Below are positions 34,291 through 45,689 of a DNA stretch of 64,000 bases, in pieces. Within the stretch, counting starts at the first letter, position 1, and each line of letters begins with the position of its first letter. The stretch is from Athripsodes cinereus (lineage: Eukaryota; Arthropoda; Insecta; Trichoptera; Leptoceridae). Position numbers and translations under genes: made by a program. A model generated the notes under the pieces. The model searched no databases and was not told the origin of the DNA. It saw nothing but the letters and a program-made list of their open reading frames with translations. The stretch spans positions 20,411,542 to 20,475,541 of the forward strand of contig OX388305.1 of NCBI GenBank assembly GCA_947579605.1. Reading direction: 5' to 3'.

Positions 34291-37200
34291 TTATATTTTT
34301 GATATTCCATTTACGTGTTAAAATATGTTTGCCTTTTGTTAATAAAACATCTGAAGTTAACGATGTTCGATTTGCAAAATTTTTGCGACTTCTTTTTTGT
34401 CAGAAATGAAAGCAGATTCGTATTTTTGATGATGCCTTCACATCACTGATAATAGGTATTATTTTAGATTGTGTGTGTAGTCCCAGGCAAGGAATGGGTC
34501 TCCCTTGCTTTTTGTTTTCTAGTGGTCTGTAAAAAAAATTTATTCGTAAAACGTCATAAATTATGTGAGACAATTTGCATTGCATGGTGTACGTAAATAT
34601 TTAATATTAATATACTTTTTATAATTTTGAAATAAATTTTCAGTAAAGGCTGAATAAAATATAAAAATAACACATATACGTGATTATTTATAAGTTAAAT
34701 TGGACAGTCCTCTGGGAGGTAAAAAATAATTATTAAAAAAAAAAATTGTTTTCTTCAATGTAGGTATATATGTAACAGCTTGAACAATACATAAGATTAT
34801 GAAAAACATTACACTTTAGTCATTGAATATATACAAATTCTACAGCTTTTTATATAAATTGTTGCAAAATTGGATAAAAACAAACATATGTACATGTCTA
34901 CAGATGAACTCATGGATTTATAAAGAAGTTTCAAAAGAATTGCTCTGCCGGAATTGCTCGATTAAAATTGTTGTAATTGTTTCTACGATAATTATTTTCG
35001 TTGTAAATTTATAATAAATTCACTTCCTAAAATCACCGCAAAATTAATAAAACACTTCAACCAAGAATTTAGAATCCCTATTGAAGTAATGGTAAAGAAA
35101 ATTGTATTGATGGTTTGAATACTTCAAAACAAAAAAAAATACCTTTATTTATTTATATGAATTTGATAGACAAAACTGTTAATACGCATTACTCTTTTTA
35201 TTTCAGTATTCCAAATGAACTAAACAATATTAGGTATTTATTTTTCCGAATTAAATATTTATATCAAGAGATTTTTCATAAAAAAATGTCATTTTTATGA
35301 GAACTTGCATGACGTATTAATGTATGATCTTGTTTATAATACCATTTGATTTTTTTCTGTAATAGGAAAACCCTTAAATGATTTCTCATTTAATTATTTA
35401 TTCATTCAAAATCATAGTAAAAATCAAACAAAACAGTTAATGCTGCATTCCATTAAAGGCGTAAATATATTTTCCGTAGATCCGCCCACCCTCAAGCATT
35501 AATTAACTCACAGAGATCAGTATTGCTTAAACAAAATGTCTTACGTATATTATTGGGTTGCTGATATCAGGTTGAATCCTGCAAGAAACAAATCAACGGC
35601 CTTCCTCAAGGCCAATGAAAAAGTCTTTTTTAAGACTTTTGTACGTAGAGTTTAAAAATAAATAACAATATTTAAGATATGCCCATAAAATAAACAATTT
35701 ATATGTTATGCATAAACAAAAAAGCTTATTTCTATACTCATGTAACTTCATTTACTTTTTTATTCATTTCATCAAAAGAATTTTAAAACCACACATTTTC
35801 ACATTACTGAAATGAGTTCTTTTTTATATACCTAAGTTAAACTCGAATGATGATGAAAATAGGTATACATACGGTTAGGTAAGATAAAATGTAAAAACTC
35901 TAATTACGCGAATCAAAAAATGGTTTTTGATAGAATCTAATTTAAATGTACAAAAAAAGAAACTTTATCGCGAATAATAAAAAAGCTCTTGTTGAGCTTC
36001 TTGCTTAATTCACTTCAAATGAAAATTTAGAGCACAATAGAAGTATTTTATTACATAGTGTTGTTCAAAGACCTTTGTTCTAATAAGGGAAATTGTACGA
36101 GTGTGATGAGGTATCCTGCCCAGGTAATATTAGAAAAAAATTATTGCTATAATATTTGTTGAAAAATGGTTCAAAAAGAGTAGGTACATAAAAACTTTGA
36201 AAAATTATTTGGAGAACTATTTTTGATATATTTTTTAATTGTTCATACGTTTAATGAATCATAATGAAACAGAAAACTAGAAACAGGTATCAAACAAATA
36301 GATATAAACGTGAATCGCTGCTTTGCCTCAATGTGCTCGTATTAATAGAAGTTTTGTTTCATTTCCTTTGAATAGAACTTTTTCCAATTATTGTATTCTT
36401 TTTTTTGGAACATTATTACAAACTCAAAAAAGAATAACATCATTTTACAAAAATAATCTGAGAGACATCGACATATTCGGATTACCTCTGAATGTATAAT
36501 TTATTATAGGCAGATGTTTAGATAACTTACTTCCCCACTTAAAATGATGAATCAACAGATACTGATGAAACTATGCATATAAAAGGATATTAATATGACA
36601 GGAATTTTAGGTACCTATCAATATATTTTAAATTAATTTTGTTTAACTTTTTTTGTAATTCATGTATTATGTACCTAATGAATGTTTGTTTTGTGCTTTA
36701 AAATAAATAAATACATACATCAATAAATTGATCGTTGCTGTAATTCATATCGGTTTAATATTATTGAAACAATTTATAACATTCAGTTTTTTTATTCAAT
36801 TTGTAAACACGTGTTCTTCATATGATACTCCATCAAAACTACCTGCTTTTTCGATATTATCTGAGCCATAATTATGTAGGTACTTAACTATGAATATATT
36901 ATTTTTATTTTCTGGAGGTAGATGATATTATCTTGCGTCAGACCCTTAAGTGTATTTTCCATTAAAATTTATAATATCTAATAATATCATGGTCCTTGTA
37001 GGGAATCGGACGTTTTGTGTGGTTTATTGTAAGTGATTCTCCCTTCGGAATGGATTAAGGCACCGAAACATCTTGACAGGATCGCATCTAAAGAGCTTAA
37101 GGCTATCCCTAAATTTATGTCTTCTTCTTCAATTTTTTTTCTCAAGACTCAAGATTCTGTGGCCATGAAGATAGTTTGTTTTGACGTGGAATTCCAGCTG

Positions 37201-37477
37201 TTATTTTTGAGTGAGTGGCCGACTCATGATTTTTTTTAAACGTGGACAATATAAGAAATTATAATGAGAATCTATTCTTCCGACTGATATCGGCAGTCTA
37301 GACTCCCTTGTTTCTGTCTGTAATCAAACTGAATCTATTCATTTATTCCAAATATGTATAGTATTTTGCAATGAAAATCATTACATTGTTGGACATACCT
37401 GATCTTAGAAAAAAATAAGGCATTGGATTTTATTATATTCATATATTTTATGTTTCGTAGCACACATATTGATATCT
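34291..37477. other. Long AT-rich region without recognised genes
   Basis: Includes a 68-codon plus frame at 37033-37239 with no recognised similarity. No transposon ends found. Confidence 0.4.
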
Positions 37478-37690
37478 CACTCTTTTTTGAAATTTTTCGA
37501 GTGTTCTGTGAAAGACAGGCGTTCGAGAAAATATGGACATTTAATTTAATAGGGACGTTCAGCTATGAGGTTTGCCACTGATCTTGAACGTCTAAATAAA
37601 TTGTTGTCAAGAAGAGGACGGCTTGGGTGCTTACTGCTTGTTGCTGACCTGCTGGTTATCTCAGTTATCGGATATACCATGATGGTATAT
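37478..37690 (-). repeat. Family D repeat
   Basis: TCTCACTC, TTTTTCGAGTGTTCTGTGAA, TTCAGCTATGAGGTTTGCCA, GCTGACCTGCTGGTTATCTC and ATACCATGATGGTATA follow family D from end to end with moderate divergence. Confidence 0.75.
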
Positions 37691-37986
37691 TAGTACTAGT
37701 AGTAGATATTCTTTGATATGCAAGAATGTTCAATCTTCTGGAGCATCAAAATAATAAAATAAATTATTTGTTTTAAAACAACAATCAACAGTTGCAAGAG
37801 TTGTGACTTAATTAATAATTTAGGTAGGTACCTGCCTAATTTTAAGGATTGCGTAGATTTGTAGAAAAAAAATTGCAATTATTTATTCAAACAAAAGATG
37901 TTGCATTTATTGTATCGGCATTAACTTTGTAACACTTCATTTTAAATTATCAAATAAAAAAAAAAAAATTGTTTTGGTATGAATCA

Positions 37987-38028
37987 GCACCTGATGATGC
38001 GAATCGGAGTCCGCGAAACCGGTCGTGC
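37987..38028 (+). ncRNA. Hammerhead-ribozyme-like motif (candidate)
   Basis: Elements in order: GCAC (37987-37990), CTGATGA (37991-37997), one extra T, a stem II closed by GCG/CGC (37999-38001 and 38012-38014) with an inner CGG/CCG pairing, GAAA (38015-38018), the 6-nt palindrome ACCGGT (38018-38023), C (38024) and GTGC (38025-38028). GCAC pairs perfectly with GTGC as stem I, and GGTC supplies a GUC-type cleavage triplet. Departures from the canonical fold are the extra T before stem II and a stem III of only three pairs with no loop, which would need a dimer. Activity is not shown. Confidence 0.45.
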
Positions 38029-38467
38029 GTTAGTCTTACTCAACAGTAACACAAAACAAAATAATAAATGTTTATTTTATTTTATTTGATAATATAAAAG
38101 ATATTGGGTTTGTTTTTCAAATCCTTTAAATATTCTCAAGACGATTCTGCTCTGCCTGAATCTTAAGCACAAAATGAACGAAGCTAATCTTATTCAAACC
38201 AACCCTGTGGCGATCCCGTTGTATCGACAATAGGAATATAATATTTCTGACATACAACGGTTTCAATACAATATAATGACTGAAATCCCAAATTGGATCA
38301 CGAAATAAGACTACATTACTGCTATTATAGTAATACGTGAACAGTGAGTATTGTATTTAAGGAACCTTTTTAAAAGTACGGGAATAAAGATCTGACCACT
38401 GACTAAATACGTAGAAACATTGTAAGTTAGAGTCGTTTCCAAAAATCTGTATATTTCGATATTTTTG

Positions 38468-38605
38468 AAGACTCACTCTTATATCCGGATGTCTCAGGAG
38501 TCGGGAGGTTCCACTTTATTCAAGTAAAACTTATGTTCTCACGGGCATGCTCCGGTCGACAACCTGAGAGTGTGGGAAACCGCCTCATGGGAATTTTTTA
38601 CAATA
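38468..38605 (+). repeat. Family E repeat, copy 2
   Basis: ATCCGGATGTCTCAGGAGTC, TTCTCACGGGC and GGAAACCGCCTCATGGGAAT align in order with 11735-11885. Probably the untranslated region of an unidentified element. Confidence 0.45.
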
Positions 38606-39414
38606 CAAAGTTATATTTATAATGTATTCAATGTTTTTGAAGGTAAGAGTTACATTGTATGTAGGTATATTTACTCTAATGACCGCACAATTTTTTTAGA
38701 ACTTTAATGATGAATGAAATTTATCTACATATTTTATTATTAAGTGTACGTACATTAGCTTTAATTCAAATCAATACCTACCATTATAAAATATTGTCAA
38801 TGTATACAATTCAATGTACAGAGGCTTTGTTTATCGCTAAAATGCATACTAGTAATTTTCATCCTTTATTTTTTTATTTATTCTTTTTCATTCATAAATA
38901 CACAGTATACATTGATATTACAATAACAAAATAATATTACACACAGTAAAAATGCTCCCTCCATAAGCAACTAAATGCTTGTGCGGAGGGTCGGATTTCA
39001 ACTATAACATTAACACACATATAAGAGTCAGCTAGAAATATTAAAACACATAAGAATTAGTTACAAATAGCAAATATTCAGTTCTCATGTACTTTCATCA
39101 AACGTTCAACAAAATCTACCTGCACAATACAAAATTAAACCAATACAATTATTATTCACAACGTCAAAACAATATACAAATCAACTGGATCAATTTTTCT
39201 CTCATCAACATTAACACAAACACACATATACACAGAAATATATCACTTTTACGCGACTCAGTTCTCAATGATGACATCATGAGCCTGAATTTCAAAACAT
39301 AATTATTATTATTATTTTATTTATACAATAAGAAATTTAAAAAAGATACAAATATTTTCGATGTTTTTGGCATTAACTATGTGATAATTATGCGACATGA
39401 TTAGTAATTAATAA
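38606..39414. other. AT-rich spacer with a GC-rich hairpin
   Basis: At 38954-38990 CCCTCCATAAGCA and TGCTTGTGCGGAGGG can pair as an imperfect hairpin. Otherwise no supported feature. Confidence 0.4.
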
Positions 39415-39765
39415 AATAATAATAATTTTTCGGAATTCGCTAATCACCTAGTAGAATACGACCATACACATAATAGAAGCAATGTATCCTTTAGTCATAC
39501 AAATGTAAATAATTATTTTAATTTATTAGCATCTGAAACATTAGAAATTAATAAAGCGATTAACTCCGGACATAATTTGGTTAATAAAATAATAGCACCA
39601 CAAAAATCTCCCCTACTTTCAATATTTTCTTTCCCTGATTCCACCCACCTCCAATCTTTTTCTAATAATACTTCCACCCCCACCCCACTACCTCCTAGTC
39701 TCACATCACTCTCTAACATTCCCTTCTTTTGTTTTGCACTCAGTTTATATTCTGCTCGTGAATGA
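39415..39765 (+). pseudogene. Penelope-like element C-terminal (GIY-YIG) tail, partial
   Basis: Open frame ending at TGA 39763-39765. The N-terminal part reads FSEFANHLVEYDHTHNRSNV, then ASETLEINKAINSGHN and KSPLLSIF. It resembles the C-terminal half of the GIY-YIG endonuclease of Penelope-like retroelements: an (F)A.H..E..H segment followed by a conserved Glu in an E.LEI context, then SPLL. GIY-YIG nucleases nick DNA to start reverse transcription. The remainder to the stop is Ser/Thr/Pro-rich low-complexity sequence. The GIY and YIG motifs and the RT are not present. The family call is inferred from motif order; the hammerhead-like motif directly after the stop agrees with it. Confidence 0.5.
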
Positions 39766-39793
39766 TACCAGCGTATCGAAACCGGTCGCCGAC
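39757..39793 (+). ncRNA. Eroded hammerhead-like motif after the GIY-YIG tail
   Basis: GATAC, CAGC and GTATC form stem II (39764-39777), followed by GAAA (39778-39781), ACCGGT (39781-39786) and C (39787), as at 37987-38028. The CTGATGA box is eroded to GTGAATGA and no good stem I is visible. Probably inactive. Confidence 0.3.
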
Positions 39794-39834
39794 CTATATA
39801 TAAAATCATAAGTGATAATTTAAATACATAGTGA

Positions 39835-41239
39835 ATGAAACTCATTATCTAATCATACAAATATTTATTTATTTATACAATTTTATTTATTTTATTCTTC
39901 ACTGTACAATATTTCAAATCAATACAAAGTATCATAAAAATATCAGTCATAGAGTACATTGTAAAGGGGGCGAGTTTATTGCTAGAATGCGATGTCTTCC
40001 AACAAACTCATTTATCTTTTTTATCAGCCATCATTACAAAAGTGTTGAATGGTTTGAGCATAAATCGTAGACGATAATAATAATAATTGTCCTTTTGTCT
40101 TACTAATAACTAAATAGTGCAAATGTCTGCGACACAAAGTAAACACACAATCTCACACAGACAGCACGTGCGATCAATTCATGTTGAATGTTACTATGAA
40201 AGAATAAAATTACTCAAGATATTTCACGCCGATTTTTAAATAAAGAAAGCCTTTTTATGCTTTCCATATCATGACAATCATTAACTGGATATGATTATTC
40301 CCATCAATGCACATAAGCATACATAAATACGTAATAATAATTTATACTTAATATTTATTCCAGCGAAGTGATTGTGGAAATATATTTCGATGTATCGAAG
40401 TCATTATTATATTTATTCGATGATATAAATTATTTGTATTCACACAATCGCTTTATTCCCGTTTACCCGTTAAATATATTTTCCTTAAATTGCTTAAGCC
40501 CCGTTGTAACGTATATTACATACTATACTATATTTTGTAGTGTAAAGCCGGTACGTGTAACTTTTTGTGAAGCGATACTAAATCATACGATGCAGATATC
40601 TATGTAATTGGTAAACATGTTTACGAATTTATAAAAAGTATGGGAAATCCTACAAACCCAGGTAATTATTTTTGAAAGAAAAATGCATATACAGACACTT
40701 CTAGGAATTCATTGATAATTTGTATGCGTTAAACAAACAAAGGTTATTTTTATATATTGCCCTTATTATAGGTATTTGACCTAAGCTATTACCCTCTTTT
40801 CAAAGCAAGTACATAGATAAAGTAAATACTGTAGAGAACTTTTAGATTAAAAATTATTATTTTCAGTTTGTATTTTATGTAGGTATGTAGGTAATATAGG
40901 TTCGAAAATTTTGTTTGTACATAACCTACGTATTTATAAATAATGTTTATCTGTCGAAAAGCTTTTAATTAACGGATTTAATTAAAGGTACAGAGTAGAG
41001 ACTTTCGAATAATTTTAATAAAAAAGGGAAAAATGGAATGTTACGTTCCATTTATATCGCAAGCTGATGGGCTGACGGCATTTCATAAGCAAAATACCAT
41101 ATCAAACAATTTCAAATACTTAATAAAACACCGTTTATTAAATTTTCATCCTAAAGATATTTATTTATTCTCGCTATCACGGCATTTCTTTGTGTTTTTT
41201 CGTACACGTCCTGTAACGGTGGTTATTTTCATACACACC
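39835..41239. other. AT-rich region without recognised genes
   Basis: Nothing supportable. Confidence 0.4.
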
Positions 41240-41312
41240 TACGATTTACAGGACACCCGAGAAAATACGGAATAAGTGGGTCAACTAAACTTTATCGGGA
41301 CCTCCACGGGAT
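41240..41312 (+). repeat. Family D repeat, right end only
   Basis: ATTTACAGGACACCCGAGAA followed by TATCGGGACCTCCACGGGAT corresponds to the end of family D that carries TGCTCCACGGG. Confidence 0.5.
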
Positions 41313-41324
41313 ATGTTTCTTTAA

Positions 41325-42304
41325 CCCTAGAGTGCTCGCGCTATGAGCATTTTGCCGCCCGCAGCAAAAAAATCGTGATATTTTTTACACGATTCATTTG
41401 TCACGGTTAAGAGTCTTAGTAGCTGGCCCCCTGTATTTCACTGCCTTGTCTTAGTAATTTAAAGAAAATCGGTGCATGGGTGACTGTAGGAGCCATCAGT
41501 TGTTGTCGGTGTGTCGCGTTTGGCGGCAAATTGCTAACTGCGCGACTACTCACGTAAGTAAAATTCGTGTGTCATTTTTTTAAATAGTTGAAATATTATT
41601 GATTTTCATTGCACGTAATGTTGTTTTATTTAAATATCGTAATAATATTGATATTTATGTACTTTGTTTTGATTAATCATTTGGGTTTTATTTATTGGTT
41701 TATTTTAGATCTTTTTAGGTAAGCAACGGGCGAAGTATACCTACGGAATGATTAAGAAAAATACACAAATAGTTTCGTGGTTGGAAGAGGAGTCTGGTTT
41801 TGAAGAAGCTGGGGAATAGCTGATTAACCAAATCACCCAATTAGTTCTATCGGAACATAAAAATATATCTTCAGGTGTATGTGCAGTATGTCCATCCAGG
41901 AAAAATAGAAGGACAAAAAAGGGTGCAATAGATGCGCAAAGTTACTGTGCAACGAACATTATAATATACATGTGTCAGGACTGGTTTGCTGAAATACATG
42001 TCGAAGATGATGAAAACGTTTAATTTTGCTAACAATTTTTATTTTTCTACTTTTTATTTAGGTTAAGATGAAAATGTTGTTGAAATTCAAGAAATTTTAC
42101 CAAAGTATATTTTTTTTTATAATACTAAATATAAATATTTAATAAATGCTACTTTTTCTGATAGTTTTTTTTATTCTATCCATTAAAAATCATTGCAAAT
42201 GTGTTTAACCATTATTTGCAAAAAAAAATCAATTTAAGTATGGGCGGCAAAATGCTCCCCACGCGAGCACTCATGTTTCACGGAAAGGCGCGACTACTCT
42301 AGGG
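41325..42304 (+). mobile_element. piggyBac-like element, non-autonomous, TTAA target site
   Basis: Left end CCCTAGAGTGCTCGCGC and right end (reverse complement) CCCTAGAGTAGTCGCGC, flanked by TTAA at 41321-41324 and 42305-42308, the hallmark of piggyBac insertions. A second inverted pair, GAGCATTTTGCCGCCC left and GGGCGGCAAAATGCTC right, lies at unequal distances from the two ends, as in known piggyBac elements. A third related block is internal (41520-41553). Only the C-terminal end of a transposase remains. Confidence 0.88.
41721..42023 (+). pseudogene. piggyBac-type transposase C-terminus with Cys-rich domain
   Basis: Frame reading KQRAKYTYGMIKKNTQIVSW, one in-frame TAG at 41817-41819, then LINQITQLVLSEHKN, then CAVCPSRKNRRTKK, YCATN....MCQDWFAEIHVE and stop at 42021-42023. 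The C..CPSRK.RRT......C......C..WF..H spacing matches the cysteine-rich zinc-binding C-terminus of piggyBac transposases, which binds the element's ends. The DDD catalytic core is missing, so the element cannot mobilise itself. GTAAGT at 41554 and a T-rich AG before 41719 resemble splice sites, but I have no other support for an intron. Confidence 0.75.
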
Positions 42305-42308
42305 TTAA

Positions 42309-43830
42309 TACCTAATTTTTATATCAGAATACTATAGGCACATAATAATATCGTTTCAAATTGTCTAGAATAATATTTATGCCAATATAATATTATTATT
42401 ACCATAACAAGTAATCTACTTAGATTCGACTTTCGAATTTCCACAATCGTTTGTTTCGTACGTACCTACAAATTTTCACGATTAAGAAACAACAGCATCT
42501 GTTGCAACTATGATGTCGTCGTACTAACAGCTGATGTTCTCTTAGTTCGCCTGTTTGTTTCAACCATCTACGCGTTGTCGGTACTTTGTAAAATTTGTTC
42601 GTTTACGGACGGTGTTATCGTTTTACAAAAATTGCCTTGTCAAGTTGCAGAATCGAGTAACTTAGAATAAATATTTGGTAAATTTTTCGATAGACATCGA
42701 CGGGTAAAAATATTTTTTGAGAAGGTATTTTTTATTTTAAATTTACTTAAAATTTACTTAAGAAAAATCATCTTGATACGTTAATAAATAAATTTTCGTA
42801 AAAAATCACCCCCAATACGATAGAAAAAAGATTTCAAAAAACAATTGTTTTAGAATCTCAAAATAATATGAAAAAATCTATGAAATTGAGTAACATGGTC
42901 TGGTTGTTGAGAAATGGATTACATTGAATACATGTTTTATACTGTTAATCTGAATATGCTATTGGCTCTTTGTAAAATGAAGCAATTCTACAAAATTCCG
43001 ACGATATACGTATCTACTATTCTACCAGATGAACTCTGCTGTATTATTATATTATTATTATTGTTCATAAGTATTGTCTCCATAATACTGTAGAAATGTA
43101 CCTACGTTATATGTAAGTGCCTAGGCCGAATACTATTAAGTTCTCTATACCTATACTCTACCTAATGTACAATAGACTAATAGCGACGGAGTATTAAAGC
43201 ATCTCCTTACAATAGTATTACAAATAATATTAATACTATGTAATAATAACAATAATAATGGCTTACTTACATCTTATGTCCCCAGGGTAATTAGCCTTTC
43301 CCTAATCTACGTTCCTCCAATGAAAATATGTTATCAATAGGGATGCGCTAAATGCTGAAACCAATTGAGATCATGCTAGAAATAAAATTTAGAAAGTTGT
43401 TTTTGTATTTGAATGTATAATATTTAAATGGATACCAGAAGTTGACAGTAATATCTCGAGTATATGTATGCCTAATTATTCAAAACAGGAATTGTAAGCA
43501 ACGAGAACATCATGTAAAGCAAATAAATTTAGCCAGAACGTTTAAAAACATTGAGACAACATCCCTACATTCTCTATTTTTTTTTATAATTTGCCAAACA
43601 TCTTTTTCGTAGCTACATAATATATATTCCATCATGGCTTTTCTAAGAGTATTTTATTCAATATTATAGGCCCCAGTGCAGGCATTGCCCATTAAGGTAG
43701 TAATTTTTTAACGTATACACATTAAGGGTTGCACCCTCACTCATCGTCCAAGGGCCCAAGGTTCGCCTTTTTAACGTATAGTATTTTTCCTCGAAGAAAT
43801 GTAAAATAAAACCTCATGACTACTAATACT
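42309..43830. other. AT-rich region without recognised genes
   Basis: Nothing supportable. Confidence 0.4.
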
Positions 43831-44062
43831 GTTATCTCATCACGGCATATCCCACAAGTGAAGTAGCCAGAAAACAAGCCGTATGCAATAAACATGCAAG
43901 CTGTCATCACCGTGACAATGAAAAAAATACATTCAAGATGAGTCGCACCCCTCATCGCTGAGTTTCAAAAATTTCCATATTTATTCCAAAACTCGCCTTT
44001 TACAAGACACTGGAAAACTTAAGGGAATAATGAGAAGCCAATTATTTGCCGGCTGCACCAAA
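43831..44062 (+). repeat. Family D repeat, near full length
   Basis: Starts CATCACGGCATATCCCACAA and ends near TTTGCCGGCTGCACC, with GTAGCCAG, CAAGCTGTC, CATTCAAGATGAGTCGCA and CTTTTACAAGACACTGGAAA in between. Confidence 0.8.
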
Positions 44063-44479
44063 AACCTTACTTATTTACTAATTTTCTTCACCGTTCTGCA
44101 CATTGCAATTCACGAATATACAAAGTCGATGAGATCGTTGACCCCCTTACTACGGATATATCACTATTATCTTAATGGCAGAAATGTTAAATTTTCCTCA
44201 GAGTCCAAATTGGAATCTTGTTGTCTATTATTTACTTAGGTCAGTCTTTGAAAATGTTTCTTACAATATTCTTCTTACTTAATCCATGATAAACATAATA
44301 TAATACATACCAATACTTAACTAAATCCTATCATGTTTAGATACGTATTTATAACAAAATGAAGGCTAAAATCAATTGGAAAACTACTGATAAAAGTTTT
44401 ATTCATTATAAATAGTGTGTTACAGCTAGAAGATCATCGAATACTTATGATCAGTTGAATTTAATTATTAGTAGAGTAA
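44063..44479. other. Spacer, nothing recognised
   Basis: AT-rich without supported features. Confidence 0.35.
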
Positions 44480-44660
44480 AATAGAGTTTGTCGGTAGCCT
44501 GGAGGTAGGGTCTCGGCCTCGTGAATAAGGGGTCCGTGGTTCGATACCAGATGCCGGCAAACTCCCCTTTCACGACATAAGCTTTTAGTAGCTTACTGTT
44601 AAAGGTGTTTAAGTTTGTATTTGGGTTTATAACAAAAAACCCAAATAGGTATATATTTAA
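44480..44660 (+). mobile_element. tRNA-derived SINE
   Basis: A tRNA-like head carries an internal RNA polymerase III promoter: box A TAGCCTGGAGG at 44495-44505 and box B GGTTCGATACC at 44538-44548, about 43 bp apart. The ends of the head, GTTTGTCGG and CCGGCAAAC, pair as an acceptor-like stem with one G.T. An unrelated body with an internal inverted pair (TTTGGGTTT near 44631 and AAACCCAAAT near 44637) and an A/T-rich end near 44660 follow. The T-arm and anticodon region are too eroded for a working tRNA, so I call a SINE. Confidence 0.7.
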
Positions 44661-44751
44661 AAAAAATATATGTACATGAAATGAAAAAATAAACAATGAA
44701 TTATTAAGTTCAAATTAATTGTAGGTACCTCTCTCTCTCCCTGGGCAATTA

Positions 44752-44914
44752 TTAATCCCACATGATGGTGGGGTCTGCCATTTTTGTCTTTCGCCGCCAC
44801 TCGGCTCTATTCTGTGCGTCCTCCGGGGAAGCTCCGCAGTCTCTCATGTCTTGCTTCACAACCTCGCGCCACCTCCGCTTGGGTCTTCCTCGGGATCTAC
44901 TACCAGGGGCAACC
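44752..44914 (-). pseudogene. LINE C-terminal fragment (another family)
   Basis: The minus strand reads VAPGSRSRGRPKRRWREVVK, QDMRDCGASPEDAQNRAEWR and RKTKMADPTIMWD, then TAA at 44752-44754. GRP.RRW followed by DR/NRAEWRRKT is the recurrent tail of LINE ORFs; NRAEWRRKTK is close to NREEWRRKTK in LINE C, but the rest differs. 5'-truncated after a few dozen codons. Confidence 0.75.
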
Positions 44915-45404
44915 AATGACTTATTAATAGGTACCTACAGTAACTTATTAATTCGTTTATTTTATACAAAACGTTTTAATCAAAAAACAATTGTGCAATT
45001 TAATGCACTGAGACGTGTTTCTTTCAGCTGGCCCTAAATAATTAGAAAAAAGCTTTAAATATCAGACATCAATTTCCATATTATTTATTCAATGTACCTA
45101 ATAGCTTCTTATATTATTAAAATATATTAATGTTTCTGGTATTTGAGTACAAGATAAATAATTAAGAGTTATAATTACTAAAATCGAAAACACAAAAATA
45201 TTGATCAGTTTTTCGACACATTAGATTTGATCTGCCTATTCCTTGATTTAACGTCTATTATAAGGTTAGCAAAGGGGAATTCAACCTGTTTTTGGCAACT
45301 TATTTCATTTTTTCCATATTCATACATACTTCAGGTGTGCCTATTGGAAACCAATTGCTCCAACTCCAGTATGTATATAACTATACATATAACGGTATAA
45401 CTGC
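44915..45404. other. AT-rich spacer
   Basis: No supported feature. Confidence 0.35.
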
Positions 45405-45472
45405 ATACAATAAATGTACAAATTACAGGATAATATCTGTTTTTTACAGGACACTCGACGTCTTATAGAAAA
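45405..45472 (+). repeat. Family D fragment beside H4
   Basis: CATACAATAAATG and TTTTTACAGGACACTCGACG, then TTATAGAAAAG follow family D order. It ends where the left target duplication of H4 begins. Confidence 0.5.
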
Positions 45473-45539
45473 GACCTACTATTTATAATTTTTAAAATGA
45501 AACACGATATATAGTTATTCCACTATTGACTTAATTTAT

Positions 45540-45587
45540 TTTTGCGAGCCGGCTTTCAAGAGCTTCCGCTCTCATCGTCAGGCAAAA
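45540..45587 (-). ncRNA. Hammerhead-like motif, left arm of H4
   Basis: On the minus strand: TTTTGC (45587-45582), CTGACGA (45581-45575), extra T, stem II GAGAGC/GCTCTT with loop GGAA, GAAA, palindrome AGCCGGCT, C, then GCAAAA (45545-45540). TTTTGC and GCAAAA pair over all six positions as stem I. All positions of the conserved CTGANGA...GAAA core are present. Confidence 0.45.
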
Positions 45588-45641
45588 GTAAAGTCAGGAT
45601 GGGTGGCGTCCCTAATGGCCGAATTTCTATAAAGACTTAAC

Positions 45642-45689
45642 TTTTGCCTGACGATGAGAGCGGAAGCTCTTGAAAGCCGGCTCGCAACA
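45642..45689 (+). ncRNA. Hammerhead-like motif, right arm of H4
   Basis: TTTTGC (45642-45647), CTGACGA (45648-45654), extra T, GAGAGC/GCTCTT stem II with loop GGAA, GAAA (45672-45675), AGCCGGCT (45675-45682), C (45683), GCAACA (45684-45689). Stem I pairs at five of six positions. Confidence 0.4.

Noticed and set aside
41554..41720. Possible intron (GTAAGT...T-rich AG) in the piggyBac-like element
   Set aside because: piggyBac transposase genes are usually single-exon and the upstream part has no coding similarity; the splice-like words are weak alone.
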